Shown here in pieces: positions 45,579-54,088 of a stretch of DNA of 64,000 nt. Origin of the DNA: Synechococcus sp. MEDNS5 (lineage in GTDB: Bacteria > Cyanobacteriota > Cyanobacteriia > PCC-6307 > Cyanobiaceae). Within the stretch, counting starts at the first letter, position 1. Each line of letters opens with the position of its first letter. The stretch covers positions 1,178,001 to 1,242,000 of the forward strand of contig NZ_CP047952.1 in the NCBI RefSeq assembly GCF_014279875.1, written 5' to 3'. The notes under the pieces were generated by a model, which worked only from the letters and a program-made list of their open reading frames with translations, did not search any database and was not told the origin of the DNA. The translations under genes were made by a program, and so were the position numbers.

Positions 45579-46312
45579 TACGGGCAATCTGGTTCGTCGA
45601 AAAGCAGCTTTTCGATGTAGCGGTCGGCCCAGTCCGTCCCGAAGGCTTTCTCCAGAACCCGACGGGTTTTGTCGTTGCGTTTCTGTTGCTGGCAATACGA
45701 CACCTGCCCGTGGTATCTGGCGATCGTAAACGGATCGCTGGAAGCCGTTGGTTGTGCACGCTCCACGGCACGACTCAAGATGCCCAGATAGGTTTCAACA
45801 AGCCCCACAAACCAATCCTCCTCCTCGCGATTGGCAGGACGGATAAAGCGCACGAAGGGCGAAAAAATCGTGGCCCAGGCTGGGAGGTCACGCACCTGTT
45901 CGAAGGCGGGACTATTGATGTTGCTGAGAGCTTCGTTGATGGCAGCGGGCAAATGTTCACCCACTGGCGAAAGATCAACGATCGCCGCGGAAATCCCAGC
46001 TGGACTGGCAACGATGTCGGCTCCGAACACGGGGAGATCGAAGCGTGGGTCGGGAAAGAACACGCAGTGGAGGATTTGCAGGCCCACCCCCAGTCGGGCC
46101 GTTTCAAGATGCAGCTTGCGAAGACCGCGACAGCGGTGCACCTCGTTGCGTATGAACAACGCCTCCCCATCAAGACTGCCGATGATCTCCTCTAGATCCG
46201 CAGGAACTGCAAGATCCTGCAGATCGGGAAGCCCCTCGCGACACTGACGGATGCGAGCGGCTAGGGACATCACCAACGGATGAAGCTCCGGGCCGCTCGA
46301 GGACTCAGGCAT
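45578..46312 (-). CDS. pcyA: Phycocyanobilin:ferredoxin oxidoreductase
   Basis: 244 residues, family length. Catalytic residues are present: His68 and Glu70 in RKLHLETA, His82 in [10 protein letters not shown] and Asp99 in FGADIV, equivalent to His74, Glu76, His88 and Asp105 of Synechocystis PcyA. The C-terminal [13 protein letters not shown] block is also typical. It reduces biliverdin to phycocyanobilin with four electrons from ferredoxin, making the pigment bound by ApcD and ApcF. Start ATG at 46312, 24 bases from the divergent M16 gene. Its stop overlaps devB (TAATG), so it leads a pcyA-devBCA operon. Confidence 0.94.
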   Translation of the reverse strand: MPESSSGPELHPLVMSLAARIRQCREGLPDLQDLAVPADLEEIIGSLDGEALFIRNEVHRCRGLRKLHLETARLGVGLQILHCVFFPDPRFDLPVFGADIVASPAGISAAIVDLSPVGEHLPAAINEALSNINSPAFEQVRDLPAWATIFSPFVRFIRPANREEEDWFVGLVETYLGILSRAVERAQPTASSDPFTIARYHGQVSYCQQQKRNDKTRRVLEKAFGTDWADRYIEKLLFDEPDCP

Positions 46313-46336
46313 CAATCCGATCCGTCATTGCACAGA

Positions 46337-47644
46337 ATGGGACTTTGCCACGCGACCCTGACAGCGATCTCATCCGGTCCTGCACTGGAATACCTCACTC
46401 TTGCGAACAAAAGCACCCTGGTGTCGGCAGAACTGCCGGGTGCGGGTCTTACCTGCCTTGATTTCTGGTGTCGGGGGGGAAGCTTCTGGGAACGCAAGGG
46501 AGAAGAGGGCATGGCTCATTTTCTCGAACACATGGTGTTCAAGGGGAGTGAGCAGTTGCAACCAGGAGACTTCGATCGCCAAATCGAAGCCCTCGGCGGC
46601 AGCAGCAATGCCGCCACCGGTTTCGATGACGTGCACTTCCATGTTCTTGTTCCACCCAAGGAGACAGCCGCAGCGTTGGACCTGCTGCTTGATCTGGTTT
46701 TGAACCCCTCCCTCGATCAGGGTTCTTTCACCATGGAACGTGAGGTGGTGCTGGAGGAAATCTCCCAATTCCGCGACCAACCCGATGATCTTGTGTTCCA
46801 AAGCGTGCTGGAACTCTGCTTGCCCAAACACCCCTATGGCCGCCCAGTCCTAGGGCTCGACTCCAGCCTGAAAGCGATGGACCCCTCGGGAATGCGTCGC
46901 TACCACCAACGCCGTTACCAGGGGCCGAACTGCTGCCTTGCCGTTGCTGGAGCCATTCCCAATGACCTCATCAACCAAGTGAGAGGAAGTGCGCTCACGG
47001 CATTGAGCAATGAGGCTGATGCCGCAGCTCCGAACCCTTATGCCCAAGGCAGCCGCTCAGCGGAGCAGCTGCCTTTTCAAAGCGGAAGGGAATGCCAGAG
47101 CTTTGCGAGACTTGAGTCAGCACGCCTCCTGATGGTCTGGCCAACCGCTGCGGCTTCTGACCCTATTGGGGTGGCGGGGGCGGACCTGGCGACCACGATC
47201 TTGTCCGAAGGGCGTCGGAGCCGGCTGGTGCAACGTCTCCGCGAAGATCTGCAGATCGTCGAGTCCATCGACATGGACGTGACGACACTCGAGCAGGGAA
47301 GTCTGGTGATGCTTGAGGCCTGCTGCCCCGAAGACCAACTGCAACGGGTTGAACAGGAAATCAGAGAGGAACTTCAGCGCAGCGCCGAGAAACCCGTGCT
47401 CGAGGAGGAACGAAAGCGGGCTTTCCAAATGGTGGGCAATGGATACCGATTCAGCCTTGAAGCCCCGGGCTCGGTGGCGGGCTGCGCGGGCTCCCAGGCC
47501 GTCTGGGGACGACAGCGTCAGCTGCTCGAACCTCTCAAGGATCTCGAACAGTGGAGCGCGACAGCCCTGCAGGAGTGTGTGATGCAGCGGCTCCAGCCAG
47601 ACCAGGCATGCACTTTGATCGCTCGCCCTTCGGAATCAGCATGA
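46337..47644 (+). CDS. M16 zinc metallopeptidase, catalytic subunit type
   Basis: 435 residues from MGLCHATLTAIS. The inverted zinc motif HFLEHMVFKG (H-x-x-E-H) and the downstream glutamate in the EREVVLEEISQ segment show a working site. M16 peptidases cut peptides inside a two-part clamshell, here probably shared with the next gene. The open frame begins at 46280, but the ATG at 46337 lies just past the divergent pcyA start and gives the family start. No signal peptide, so cytoplasmic. Overlaps the next gene. Confidence 0.9.
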   Translation: MGLCHATLTAISSGPALEYLTLANKSTLVSAELPGAGLTCLDFWCRGGSFWERKGEEGMAHFLEHMVFKGSEQLQPGDFDRQIEALGGSSNAATGFDDVHFHVLVPPKETAAALDLLLDLVLNPSLDQGSFTMEREVVLEEISQFRDQPDDLVFQSVLELCLPKHPYGRPVLGLDSSLKAMDPSGMRRYHQRRYQGPNCCLAVAGAIPNDLINQVRGSALTALSNEADAAAPNPYAQGSRSAEQLPFQSGRECQSFARLESARLLMVWPTAAASDPIGVAGADLATTILSEGRRSRLVQRLREDLQIVESIDMDVTTLEQGSLVMLEACCPEDQLQRVEQEIREELQRSAEKPVLEEERKRAFQMVGNGYRFSLEAPGSVAGCAGSQAVWGRQRQLLEPLKDLEQWSATALQECVMQRLQPDQACTLIARPSESA

Positions 47645-48897
47645 ACGGCACCACTGGGGTGGTCATCGACCCGGTCGCAACCACCGGAGTCCTTTCGGCA
47701 AAGCTCTGGATCCGTCGCGGCAGCGGTGAAGATCCCGTTGGCCAGCGCGGTGGACATCAACTTCTCGGATCCGTTCTCAGCCGTGGCTGTGGACCGCTGG
47801 ACCATGTCCAGCTGGCGGATTTAGTTGAAGGCTGCGGGGCAGGGCTTCGTTGCGATACCCACGAAGATGGAATCCTGATCAGCCTCAAATGCACGCAAAA
47901 CGATGCCGACAGGCTGCTGCCGATCCTTGGGTGGATGCTGCAGCGTCCCCATCTGAACCCGGCTCAAATTGCGTTGGAAAAGGAGCTCAGCCTGCAGGCC
48001 CTCCAACGACAGCAGGAGGATCCGTTTCAGCGAGCCTTTGATGGCTGGCGACAGCTCGCCTACGGCAAAGGTCCCTATGGACACGACCCTCTTGGCGTCG
48101 CTGTCGATTTGGAGGCCCTTGATCAAAACCACCTGGTAGCCCTTGCAGCCGCAATCAACGATGGCGGATCCGTTCTGGCCCTCTCCGGAACGATTCCTGA
48201 AGGACTCCAGGACATCCTGCAGGGCTGGGGGGATGGAGCACTCCAAGGACGCTCGCAGGGGGAATCAGCCTTGGACAACGGTTCAGAGTTAACGAGCCAG
48301 TCGTTAACTCTGAACCGCGTTGAGACCGAACAGGTTGTGCTGATGCTCGGACAGGCCACGCTGCCCCACGGCCATCCGGATGATCTGGCCTTGAGGGTGC
48401 TCCAGGCCCATTTGGGATCGGGGATGTCGAGCCTTCTGTTCAGACGTTTACGCGAAGACCATGGTGTCGCTTATGACGTGGGACTTCACCATCCAGCAAG
48501 GCAGCGTTCCGCTCCCTTCGTGATGCACGCATCCACCGGGGTGGAGCGGGCGCGGCTAAGCCTCGAACTGTTGATGCGGAGTTGGGACGAGCTGTTGGAC
48601 TCCGTGATTGCACAAACTGATCTCGATTTGGCGATGGCCAAGTTCCGGGGTCAGCTGGCCCACGCGTCCCAGACCACAGGCCAGCGGGCTGAGCGTCGCG
48701 CCCAGCTCCGAGCGCTTGGGCTTCCGGACGATCACGATCGTCGTTGTGTCGATCAACTCAACAGCCTCAGTGGTGTTGCACTCAGAGCAGTGGCCTTGCA
48801 GCACTTGAAGAAGCCGATCCTCAGTCTGTGTGGACCCGCTTCCTCCCTGCGCATGCTCGAATCCGTTTGGAGGCACGGACCGTTTCATTCAGCTTGA
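47608..48897 (+). CDS. M16-family partner lacking the zinc motif
   Basis: 429 residues. The fold matches the preceding gene: TGVLSAKLWIRRGSGEDP, then GQRGGHQLLGSVLSRGCG where an active enzyme would have H-x-x-E-H; here the residues after His are Gln-Leu-Leu-Gly, so zinc binding is lost. Such inactive subunits pair with catalytic ones (as in mitochondrial processing peptidase). Start is ATG 47608 or the ATG 47641 that overlaps the upstream stop as ATGA; the former keeps the first beta strand. A 17-bp inverted repeat lies at 48279-48317 inside the gene. Convergent with sipA. Confidence 0.87.
   Translation: MHFDRSPFGISMNGTTGVVIDPVATTGVLSAKLWIRRGSGEDPVGQRGGHQLLGSVLSRGCGPLDHVQLADLVEGCGAGLRCDTHEDGILISLKCTQNDADRLLPILGWMLQRPHLNPAQIALEKELSLQALQRQQEDPFQRAFDGWRQLAYGKGPYGHDPLGVAVDLEALDQNHLVALAAAINDGGSVLALSGTIPEGLQDILQGWGDGALQGRSQGESALDNGSELTSQSLTLNRVETEQVVLMLGQATLPHGHPDDLALRVLQAHLGSGMSSLLFRRLREDHGVAYDVGLHHPARQRSAPFVMHASTGVERARLSLELLMRSWDELLDSVIAQTDLDLAMAKFRGQLAHASQTTGQRAERRAQLRALGLPDDHDRRCVDQLNSLSGVALRAVALQHLKKPILSLCGPASSLRMLESVWRHGPFHSA
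48279..48317. repeat. Perfect 17-bp inverted repeat inside a coding region
   Basis: CGGTTCAGAGTTAACGA at 48279-48295 is the exact reverse complement of TCGTTAACTCTGAACCG at 48301-48317, with the 5-base spacer GCCAG. It lies in the M16 partner gene and is translated as a Ser/Leu/Thr-rich stretch. A further CAAC/GTTG pair could extend the stem past a 2-base bulge. Confidence 0.95.
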
Positions 48898-49116
48898 AGC
48901 TTGATCTCCGATGGGAGCCAGTACGTCTGTCCCCAGGAGAAACGTTCCTCGGGAAAAACGCACCGCGACAGTCTCTCCGTGATGGAGAGCAGTCACCGTT
49001 CCCACTTCATCAAGATCCACCAGATCGGGTGGTCGCAGCATCGGCATCGGATCCGCTGACTTCAGAAAGGGCTGGGCGCGAAGCAGTCGTACTTGGTCAC
49101 CAATGGAAACGGCCAT
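48889..49116 (-). CDS. SipA-like regulatory protein (DUF3148)
   Basis: 75 residues from MAVSIGDQVRLLRAQP. The conserved core KSADPMPMLRPPDLV and EVGTVTALH with a final VRFSRGTFLL segment identifies the DUF3148/SipA family, small SH3-like barrels. In Synechococcus elongatus SipA binds and activates the NblS histidine kinase, which controls high-light and nutrient-stress genes; carried over here by family. The open frame continues upstream to 49281, but the ATG at 49116 is the family start. Divergent from bioY and overlapping the M16 gene end by nine bases. Confidence 0.85.
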   Translation of the reverse strand: MAVSIGDQVRLLRAQPFLKSADPMPMLRPPDLVDLDEVGTVTALHHGETVAVRFSRGTFLLGTDVLAPIGDQASS

Positions 49117-49172
49117 AGGAGCTGGGCAATGTGTTCCTCTTACAGCAGGATGGTGCCAGCTGACGACTGCCC

Positions 49173-49745
49173 GTGAGGGCTTTGGCCACATGGAGCGGCG
49201 CTGTCGCCGGTCTGTTCCTGATTCTGGTGGGCAGCCTGATCCAGGCGGCTCTGGTGGTTCCCCTGCCTGAGCTGCCTCCACCTGTGTTGCCTTTGCCCAG
49301 CACCTGGCAGGTGCCGGCGCTGCTTTTGTGTTCTCTGGTTGCAGGACCTCGCGCCGGTGTGATCGCCTCTGTTGCTTACTTAACCATCGGCCTTGTGGAT
49401 CTGCCTGTGTTTTATGGCGGTGGCGGCATTGCTTACGTGCTCACGCCTGGATTCGGATACCTGGCGGGATTCATCCCGGCCGCATGGTTGACCGGTCGAT
49501 TAGCCATGCAGAGCGGCATGAATGACATCCCCCGGCTCACGCTGGCTGCCATGGCCGGTTTGCTCATCATTCAGCTCTGCGGGCTGCTCAATCTCCTTTT
49601 GGGTGCAGGACTCGGTCGCTGGCAGCAACCCCTGGCTGAGCTGTTGTTTAGCTATAGCCTCGGCCCCTTGGTTGCGCAGCTGGCCCTTTGCTGCGCAGCA
49701 GGTTTATTGGCCCGTTGCATGCGCGGTCTGTTGTGGGTGGAATGA
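49173..49745 (+). CDS. bioY: Biotin transporter BioY
   Basis: 190 residues with about six membrane helices. VLPLPSTWQVPALLLCSLVAG and the glycine-rich AYLTIGLVDLPVFYGGGGIAY, LTPGFGYLAGFIPAAWLTG are the BioY hallmarks. It is the substrate-binding membrane component of an ECF-type biotin importer; it can work alone or with shared EcfAT. Start is GTG at 49173. First gene of bioY-lspA-PBP-GTPase. Confidence 0.92.
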   Translation: MRALATWSGAVAGLFLILVGSLIQAALVVPLPELPPPVLPLPSTWQVPALLLCSLVAGPRAGVIASVAYLTIGLVDLPVFYGGGGIAYVLTPGFGYLAGFIPAAWLTGRLAMQSGMNDIPRLTLAAMAGLLIIQLCGLLNLLLGAGLGRWQQPLAELLFSYSLGPLVAQLALCCAAGLLARCMRGLLWVE

Positions 49746-50248
49746 ACGCAACCGAAAGCGCCGTCAGAAGGAAACGCCGTTCGCTACGGCGAGAAACACT
49801 GCTCTTGATCAGCGTTGGGATGGTGATCCTTGATCAGTGGAGCAAGCACTGGGCTCGTTCCGCATTGATCCTCGGCAGGCCAGTGCCGTTCATCCCCGGC
49901 TTTCTGCAGCTTCGTCTCGTGCACAACACAGGTGCAGCCTTCAGTTTGTTCACAGACTCCACTCTGGTTCTCGGCGTTCTGAGCCTGCTAGTGACGCTTG
50001 GAGTCACGGCATGGATCTGGAGTCAGCCAAAGCGTTGTTTCTGGATGGGTCTTGCTTTGGCATTTCTGCTTGGAGGAACCCTCGGCAATGGCATCGATCG
50101 TTGGCGCCTCGGCCACGTCACCGATTTTCTTGAACTGGTGCCGATCCAGTTTCCGATTTTCAACTGGGCTGATGTCGTCATCAATTTCGCAGTTGTCTGC
50201 TTCGCCGTCGATGCCTTCCGTGAACGCCATGGCCAAGTTGACTCCTAA
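49742..50248 (+). CDS. lspA: Lipoprotein signal peptidase (signal peptidase II)
   Basis: 168 residues, four membrane helices. Active-site aspartates: the first in LGNGIDRWRLGHVTDFLEL and the second in FNWADVVINFAV. LVHNTGAAFSLF is also conserved. It cleaves the signal peptide of lipoproteins after lipid attachment. The ATG at 49742 overlaps the bioY stop (ATGA). A basic stretch precedes the first helix. Its 3' end overlaps the next gene by 20 bases. Confidence 0.95.
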   Translation: MNATESAVRRKRRSLRRETLLLISVGMVILDQWSKHWARSALILGRPVPFIPGFLQLRLVHNTGAAFSLFTDSTLVLGVLSLLVTLGVTAWIWSQPKRCFWMGLALAFLLGGTLGNGIDRWRLGHVTDFLELVPIQFPIFNWADVVINFAVVCFAVDAFRERHGQVDS

Positions 50249-52388
50249 GCAACAGGCTCCAGCGCGGCTGACGATCCATCAGCATGATCGCCCCGATCAA
50301 ACCCTTCACCTTCACGGGGAGGGATATCGCATCGGTCGCGATCAAGCGCTGGAGATCTGCATTGAGCATCCCGCCGTCAGCCGCCAGCACGCCGTACTTC
50401 AGAAGCGCAATCGGCAGTGGTATCTCCTGGATCAGGGTTCCACCAACGGCCTCTGGTGGCGAGGACGCAGGGTTAAGGAAATCGAATTAAACGACGGCGA
50501 CCAGATCAGCCTGGCTCCCGCCACGGAAGCAGGAGCCCCATCCCTGCAGTTTGAAAATCCAGCTGACCGGGGTGGACAACGCATCCGGCGCTGGCTTGGG
50601 ATCGGACTCCTGCTGGCTCTGGGGGGATCGGGTGCTCTGCTTCTTCTTGCTGGTCTGGATGTGCCCGTCCGTGGCCGACTGGCCACTGTGCGTGGACCTG
50701 TGGCCATCTACGACGGCAACAACAAACCTCTCGATTCCGTTGATTCCAGTCGTCATCGGGAATTGGCCACTCTCGCCGACTTTTCACCATCGCTGATCAA
50801 CGCCCTACTCAGCAGTGAGGACAACCGTTTCTGGTGGCACCCAGGGGTTGATCCCATTGGAACCGTGCGTGCGTTCGCCACCAACCTGACCGGTGGACGG
50901 GTTCTGGAAGGGGGCAGCAGCCTCACCCAGCAACTGGCCAGAAGCCTGTACCCGGATCTGGTTGGCGAGGGGGACACCCTGGGCAGGAAATGGAGAGAAC
51001 TGCTGGTCGCCCTGCAGCTGGAGAGTCGCTTCAGCAAGGGTGAACTGCTCTTGAGCTATCTCAACAGGGTGTACCTCGGGGTGGGGTGGGGTTTCGACGA
51101 TGCCTCCCGAACCTTTTTCAATAAATCAGCTGGGTCGCTCACGGTGGAGGAAGCAGCGCTGTTGGTGGGCCTCTTGCCCTCGCCCAATGGCCACGACCCT
51201 TGCCAGTTTCCGCAGAGAGCTCTCGAAGCCCGAAACAGAGTTCTGAACAAGATGGCGGATGCCGGGCGGCTCTCCCTGGATGCAGCGCGCGCGGCCCGTC
51301 GCCAGCCCATTCAGCTGGCCAAAAATGCTTGCAGCAAAGAGGCCACACGTCGCTCCGCTCCCTTTTACACCGATCAGGTCAGGAGGGACTTAACGGCTCT
51401 GGTGGGCCCCGAGGTGGCAGCTGAGGGCAACTTCCTAATCGAAACCCACCTCGATCCGGTGCTTCAGAGCGTGATTGAACGACGCCTGCGCAACCTGATC
51501 AGGAATGCCGGCGGGTTGGGTGTCAGTGAGGGCGCTGCCGTCGTGATCGACAGTCGCAGTGGTGGTGTGCTCGCAATTGCCGGTGGACGCGACTACCGCT
51601 TCAGCCAGTTCAACCGTGCCTCCATGGCCATGCGACAGCCAGGAAGCACTTTCAAGCTCATGACTTACCTGGCAGCGCTGGACCGGGGAGTGAAGCCCAC
51701 TGAGAGCATCGACTGCAGCGCCATGGAATGGGGTGGACAGCGGTTTGAAAGTCCCTGCAATGGTCGTCTCACGCTCACCAGCGCTTTCGCATCAAGCAGC
51801 AACACGGCAGCCCTGCGCCTCGCCAAGCGTGTGGGACTGGAACAGGTGGTTCGTCAGGCCCGGGCCTTGGGCATCACCACCCCTCTCGATCCCGTCCCTG
51901 GATTGGCGCTGGGACAGAGCGAAGTGCGCTTGATCGAGCTCACCAGTGCCTACGCCGCCGTGGTCAACAAAGGCGAATGGAAACCACCCACCACGATCCG
52001 CCGCTTGATGGATGCTGAAACCTGCCGGCAGGACAATCTGCGTGGATGCGGCAGTCTCACTGGGGCGGAAGACAACAGCCTGAATGCCGGACGTCAGGCC
52101 ATCCGCCCGGACGTTGCCAAACAAATGCAGGCGATGCTGCGAGCGGTGGTGAGAAATGGAACAGGCACCGGAGCGTCCCTGGGAGGAGAAGAAGGAGGAA
52201 AGACCGGAACCACCAATGACGGACGCGATCTTCTGTTCATCGGCTACGAACCAAGCCGTCACTGGGTGCTGGGAATCTGGCTTGGCAACGACGACAACAG
52301 TCCCTCGGCCAGCTCGAGTGCGCTGGCAGCATCTCTGTGGGGGGAAATCATGCGTTCTGCAGGACGCGGCGGGCTGAATACGCGATAA
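50229..52388 (+). CDS. FHA-domain class A penicillin-binding protein (PBP1A-like)
   Basis: 719 residues from MAKLTPKQQAP. An N-terminal FHA domain (about 15-105: GYRIGRDQALEICIEHPAVSRQHAVLQ, DQGSTNGLW) is followed by a membrane anchor (LGIGLLLALGGSGALLLLAG), a glycosyltransferase family 51 domain with catalytic Glu in SSEDNRFWWHPG and QQLARSLYP, and a transpeptidase: SxxK in PGSTFKLMTY, SxN in ASSSNTAAL, KTG in GEEGGKTGTTND. It builds and cross-links peptidoglycan. FHA domains bind phosphothreonine, so its activity or placement may be tied to Ser/Thr kinases. Overlaps lspA. Confidence 0.94.
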   Translation: MAKLTPKQQAPARLTIHQHDRPDQTLHLHGEGYRIGRDQALEICIEHPAVSRQHAVLQKRNRQWYLLDQGSTNGLWWRGRRVKEIELNDGDQISLAPATEAGAPSLQFENPADRGGQRIRRWLGIGLLLALGGSGALLLLAGLDVPVRGRLATVRGPVAIYDGNNKPLDSVDSSRHRELATLADFSPSLINALLSSEDNRFWWHPGVDPIGTVRAFATNLTGGRVLEGGSSLTQQLARSLYPDLVGEGDTLGRKWRELLVALQLESRFSKGELLLSYLNRVYLGVGWGFDDASRTFFNKSAGSLTVEEAALLVGLLPSPNGHDPCQFPQRALEARNRVLNKMADAGRLSLDAARAARRQPIQLAKNACSKEATRRSAPFYTDQVRRDLTALVGPEVAAEGNFLIETHLDPVLQSVIERRLRNLIRNAGGLGVSEGAAVVIDSRSGGVLAIAGGRDYRFSQFNRASMAMRQPGSTFKLMTYLAALDRGVKPTESIDCSAMEWGGQRFESPCNGRLTLTSAFASSSNTAALRLAKRVGLEQVVRQARALGITTPLDPVPGLALGQSEVRLIELTSAYAAVVNKGEWKPPTTIRRLMDAETCRQDNLRGCGSLTGAEDNSLNAGRQAIRPDVAKQMQAMLRAVVRNGTGTGASLGGEEGGKTGTTNDGRDLLFIGYEPSRHWVLGIWLGNDDNSPSASSSALAASLWGEIMRSAGRGGLNTR

Positions 52389-52395
52389 CAGGCGA

Positions 52396-53991
52396 ATGAA
52401 ACAGCAGACCCGCTGGCTATTGGCAGGAGCTGCGGCTTTGGTCGCACTGATGGTGATTGGCCTGGTGCTTCAGGCCATCCGTAACCTGCTTTGGGATCTC
52501 AGCTATTGGTTGCCACCATGGCTCGTTGGGCCCGTGCTTCTCATCGGTGCCGTGCTTCTGGTGGCCGCACTGATCCAATTGGGTGTTCCGTGGCTGAAAT
52601 GCTGGAAGCAAGGACGCCATGCCCAGGACTCGAAGTCACACAAGCCAGCGCCACCGAGCAATCGACGGGACGCAGCCCGTCAAAGCCTCGACAGTGTGGA
52701 CCGACTTCTAGCTCGACTGCAGGACGATGTCGCCCGCCGATCGTTGCTGGAGGAGCGGGAGCGCGTGGCCCGACAACTCGACCGTGGCGATCTGGAAGTG
52801 GTGGTGTTTGGAACCGGATCAAGTGGAAAAACATCCCTGATCCGTGCCCTGTTGAAGGACATCGTTGGCGACGTGGGGGCATCCATGGGTTCCACCAGTG
52901 AAAGCCGCTCCTATCGCCTGAGGCTGAAGGGATTGGAGCGAGGCGTGCTTCTTGTGGATACGCCTGGAATCCTTGAAGGAGGCCAGGACGGACGCACCCG
53001 CGAGCAACAGGCCAGACAACGGGCGTCGCGCGCTGATCTGATGCTGGTCGTCGTGGATGGTGATCTGCGCAGCCAGGAACTGGCCATCGTTCAGAGCCTC
53101 TCTGGACTTGGCAAAAGGCTCCTCCTCGTGCTCAACAAGTGCGACCTCCGCGGGGAGGAAGAGGAGCGACGGCTGATGCTGCTCCTGCGTGAACGCTGCC
53201 TGGGTTGGCTTCCACCCGACGATGTTGTCGGGACCAGTGCAGCCCCCCAGTCGTTACCAAGACCAGGACAGAAACCCTGGCAGCCCCCCGCAGAGGTTGG
53301 GCAACTGCTCAGACGCCTCGCTGTCGTCCTGCATGAGGACGGCGAAGAGCTCCTTGCTGACAACATCCTTCTCCAGTGCCGATCGCTCGGTGAAACCGGC
53401 CGCAACCTTCTCGATCAACAGAGAGAAGAGGAAGCCCGACGCATTGTTGATCGCTACACGTGGATCAGCGCAGGTGTAGTGGCAGCCACTCCCTTACCGG
53501 GAGTGGATCTGCTGGGTACAGCCGCGGTCAATGCCCAGATGGTGATGGAGGTCGCTGGTGTTTTTGGCATTCAGCTCACCCGCACAAGGGCCCAAGACCT
53601 CGCCCTCTCCGTGGGCAGAACTTTGGCAGGTCTCGGTGTCGTCAAAGGTGGGGTGGCCATCATTGGAACAGCACTGAGTGTGAACCTTCCAACGCTCCTG
53701 CTTGGTCGAGCCGTGCAAGGGGTCGCAGCTGGATGGCTCACCAGAATTGCCGGTGCCAGCTTCATCACATTCTTTCAACAGGATCAAGACTGGGGCGATG
53801 GTGGCGTCCAAGACGTTGTTCAGAGGCATTACGACCTCAACCGTCGTGATCGCTCACTGCGGGAGTTTCTTGAGACAGCGCTCCGACGGGTGGTGGATCC
53901 TCTCCAACAAGAGGCGAAGAAACGACTGCCGCCCCGACCAGGGCTTCGGGCGGAGGCGGACGCATCGGACCGCGGCTATCGAGAATCGTGA
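52396..53991 (+). CDS. GTPase with C-terminal DUF697 domain
   Basis: 531 residues. Two N-terminal membrane segments (LLAGAAALVALMVIGLVLQA and VGPVLLIGAVLLVAALIQLG) precede a GTPase domain: G1 GTGSSGKTSL, G3 VDTPGILEG, G4 LNKCDLRGE. The C-terminal DUF697 segment (VVAATPLPGVDLLGTAAVNAQM onward) has further hydrophobic parts. Members are widespread in cyanobacteria and plastids, role unknown; the link to the PBP gene eight bases upstream suggests envelope work. The end overlaps a small gene on the opposite strand by 155 bases. Confidence 0.9.
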   Translation: MKQQTRWLLAGAAALVALMVIGLVLQAIRNLLWDLSYWLPPWLVGPVLLIGAVLLVAALIQLGVPWLKCWKQGRHAQDSKSHKPAPPSNRRDAARQSLDSVDRLLARLQDDVARRSLLEERERVARQLDRGDLEVVVFGTGSSGKTSLIRALLKDIVGDVGASMGSTSESRSYRLRLKGLERGVLLVDTPGILEGGQDGRTREQQARQRASRADLMLVVVDGDLRSQELAIVQSLSGLGKRLLLVLNKCDLRGEEEERRLMLLLRERCLGWLPPDDVVGTSAAPQSLPRPGQKPWQPPAEVGQLLRRLAVVLHEDGEELLADNILLQCRSLGETGRNLLDQQREEEARRIVDRYTWISAGVVAATPLPGVDLLGTAAVNAQMVMEVAGVFGIQLTRTRAQDLALSVGRTLAGLGVVKGGVAIIGTALSVNLPTLLLGRAVQGVAAGWLTRIAGASFITFFQQDQDWGDGGVQDVVQRHYDLNRRDRSLREFLETALRRVVDPLQQEAKKRLPPRPGLRAEADASDRGYRES

Positions 53992-54088
53992 TGAGCCCTA
54001 GATAAAGCAGACCGATCAGGATCGACACGGCCCCTGTGAAAACCGCAATCCATTTCCCTCGTTGTTGTTGCGATTCTGTCCCTGACAT
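53837..54088 (-). CDS. Small single-span membrane protein
   Basis: 83 residues from MSGTESQQQRGKWIAVF. A membrane segment (IAVFTGAVSILIGLLYLGLITIL) is followed by the Pro-rich DSRGPMRPPPPEAL. The start overlaps the stop of the PLP decarboxylase upstream as TGATG, a strong sign of translation coupling. The last two thirds are antisense to the end of the GTPase gene, and the region after the proline stretch may be shaped by that. The N-terminal 45 residues are the well-supported part. Function unknown. Confidence 0.65.
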   Translation of the reverse strand: MSGTESQQQRGKWIAVFTGAVSILIGLLYLGLITILDSRGPMRPPPPEALVGAAVVSSPLVGEDPPPVGALSQETPAVSDHDG

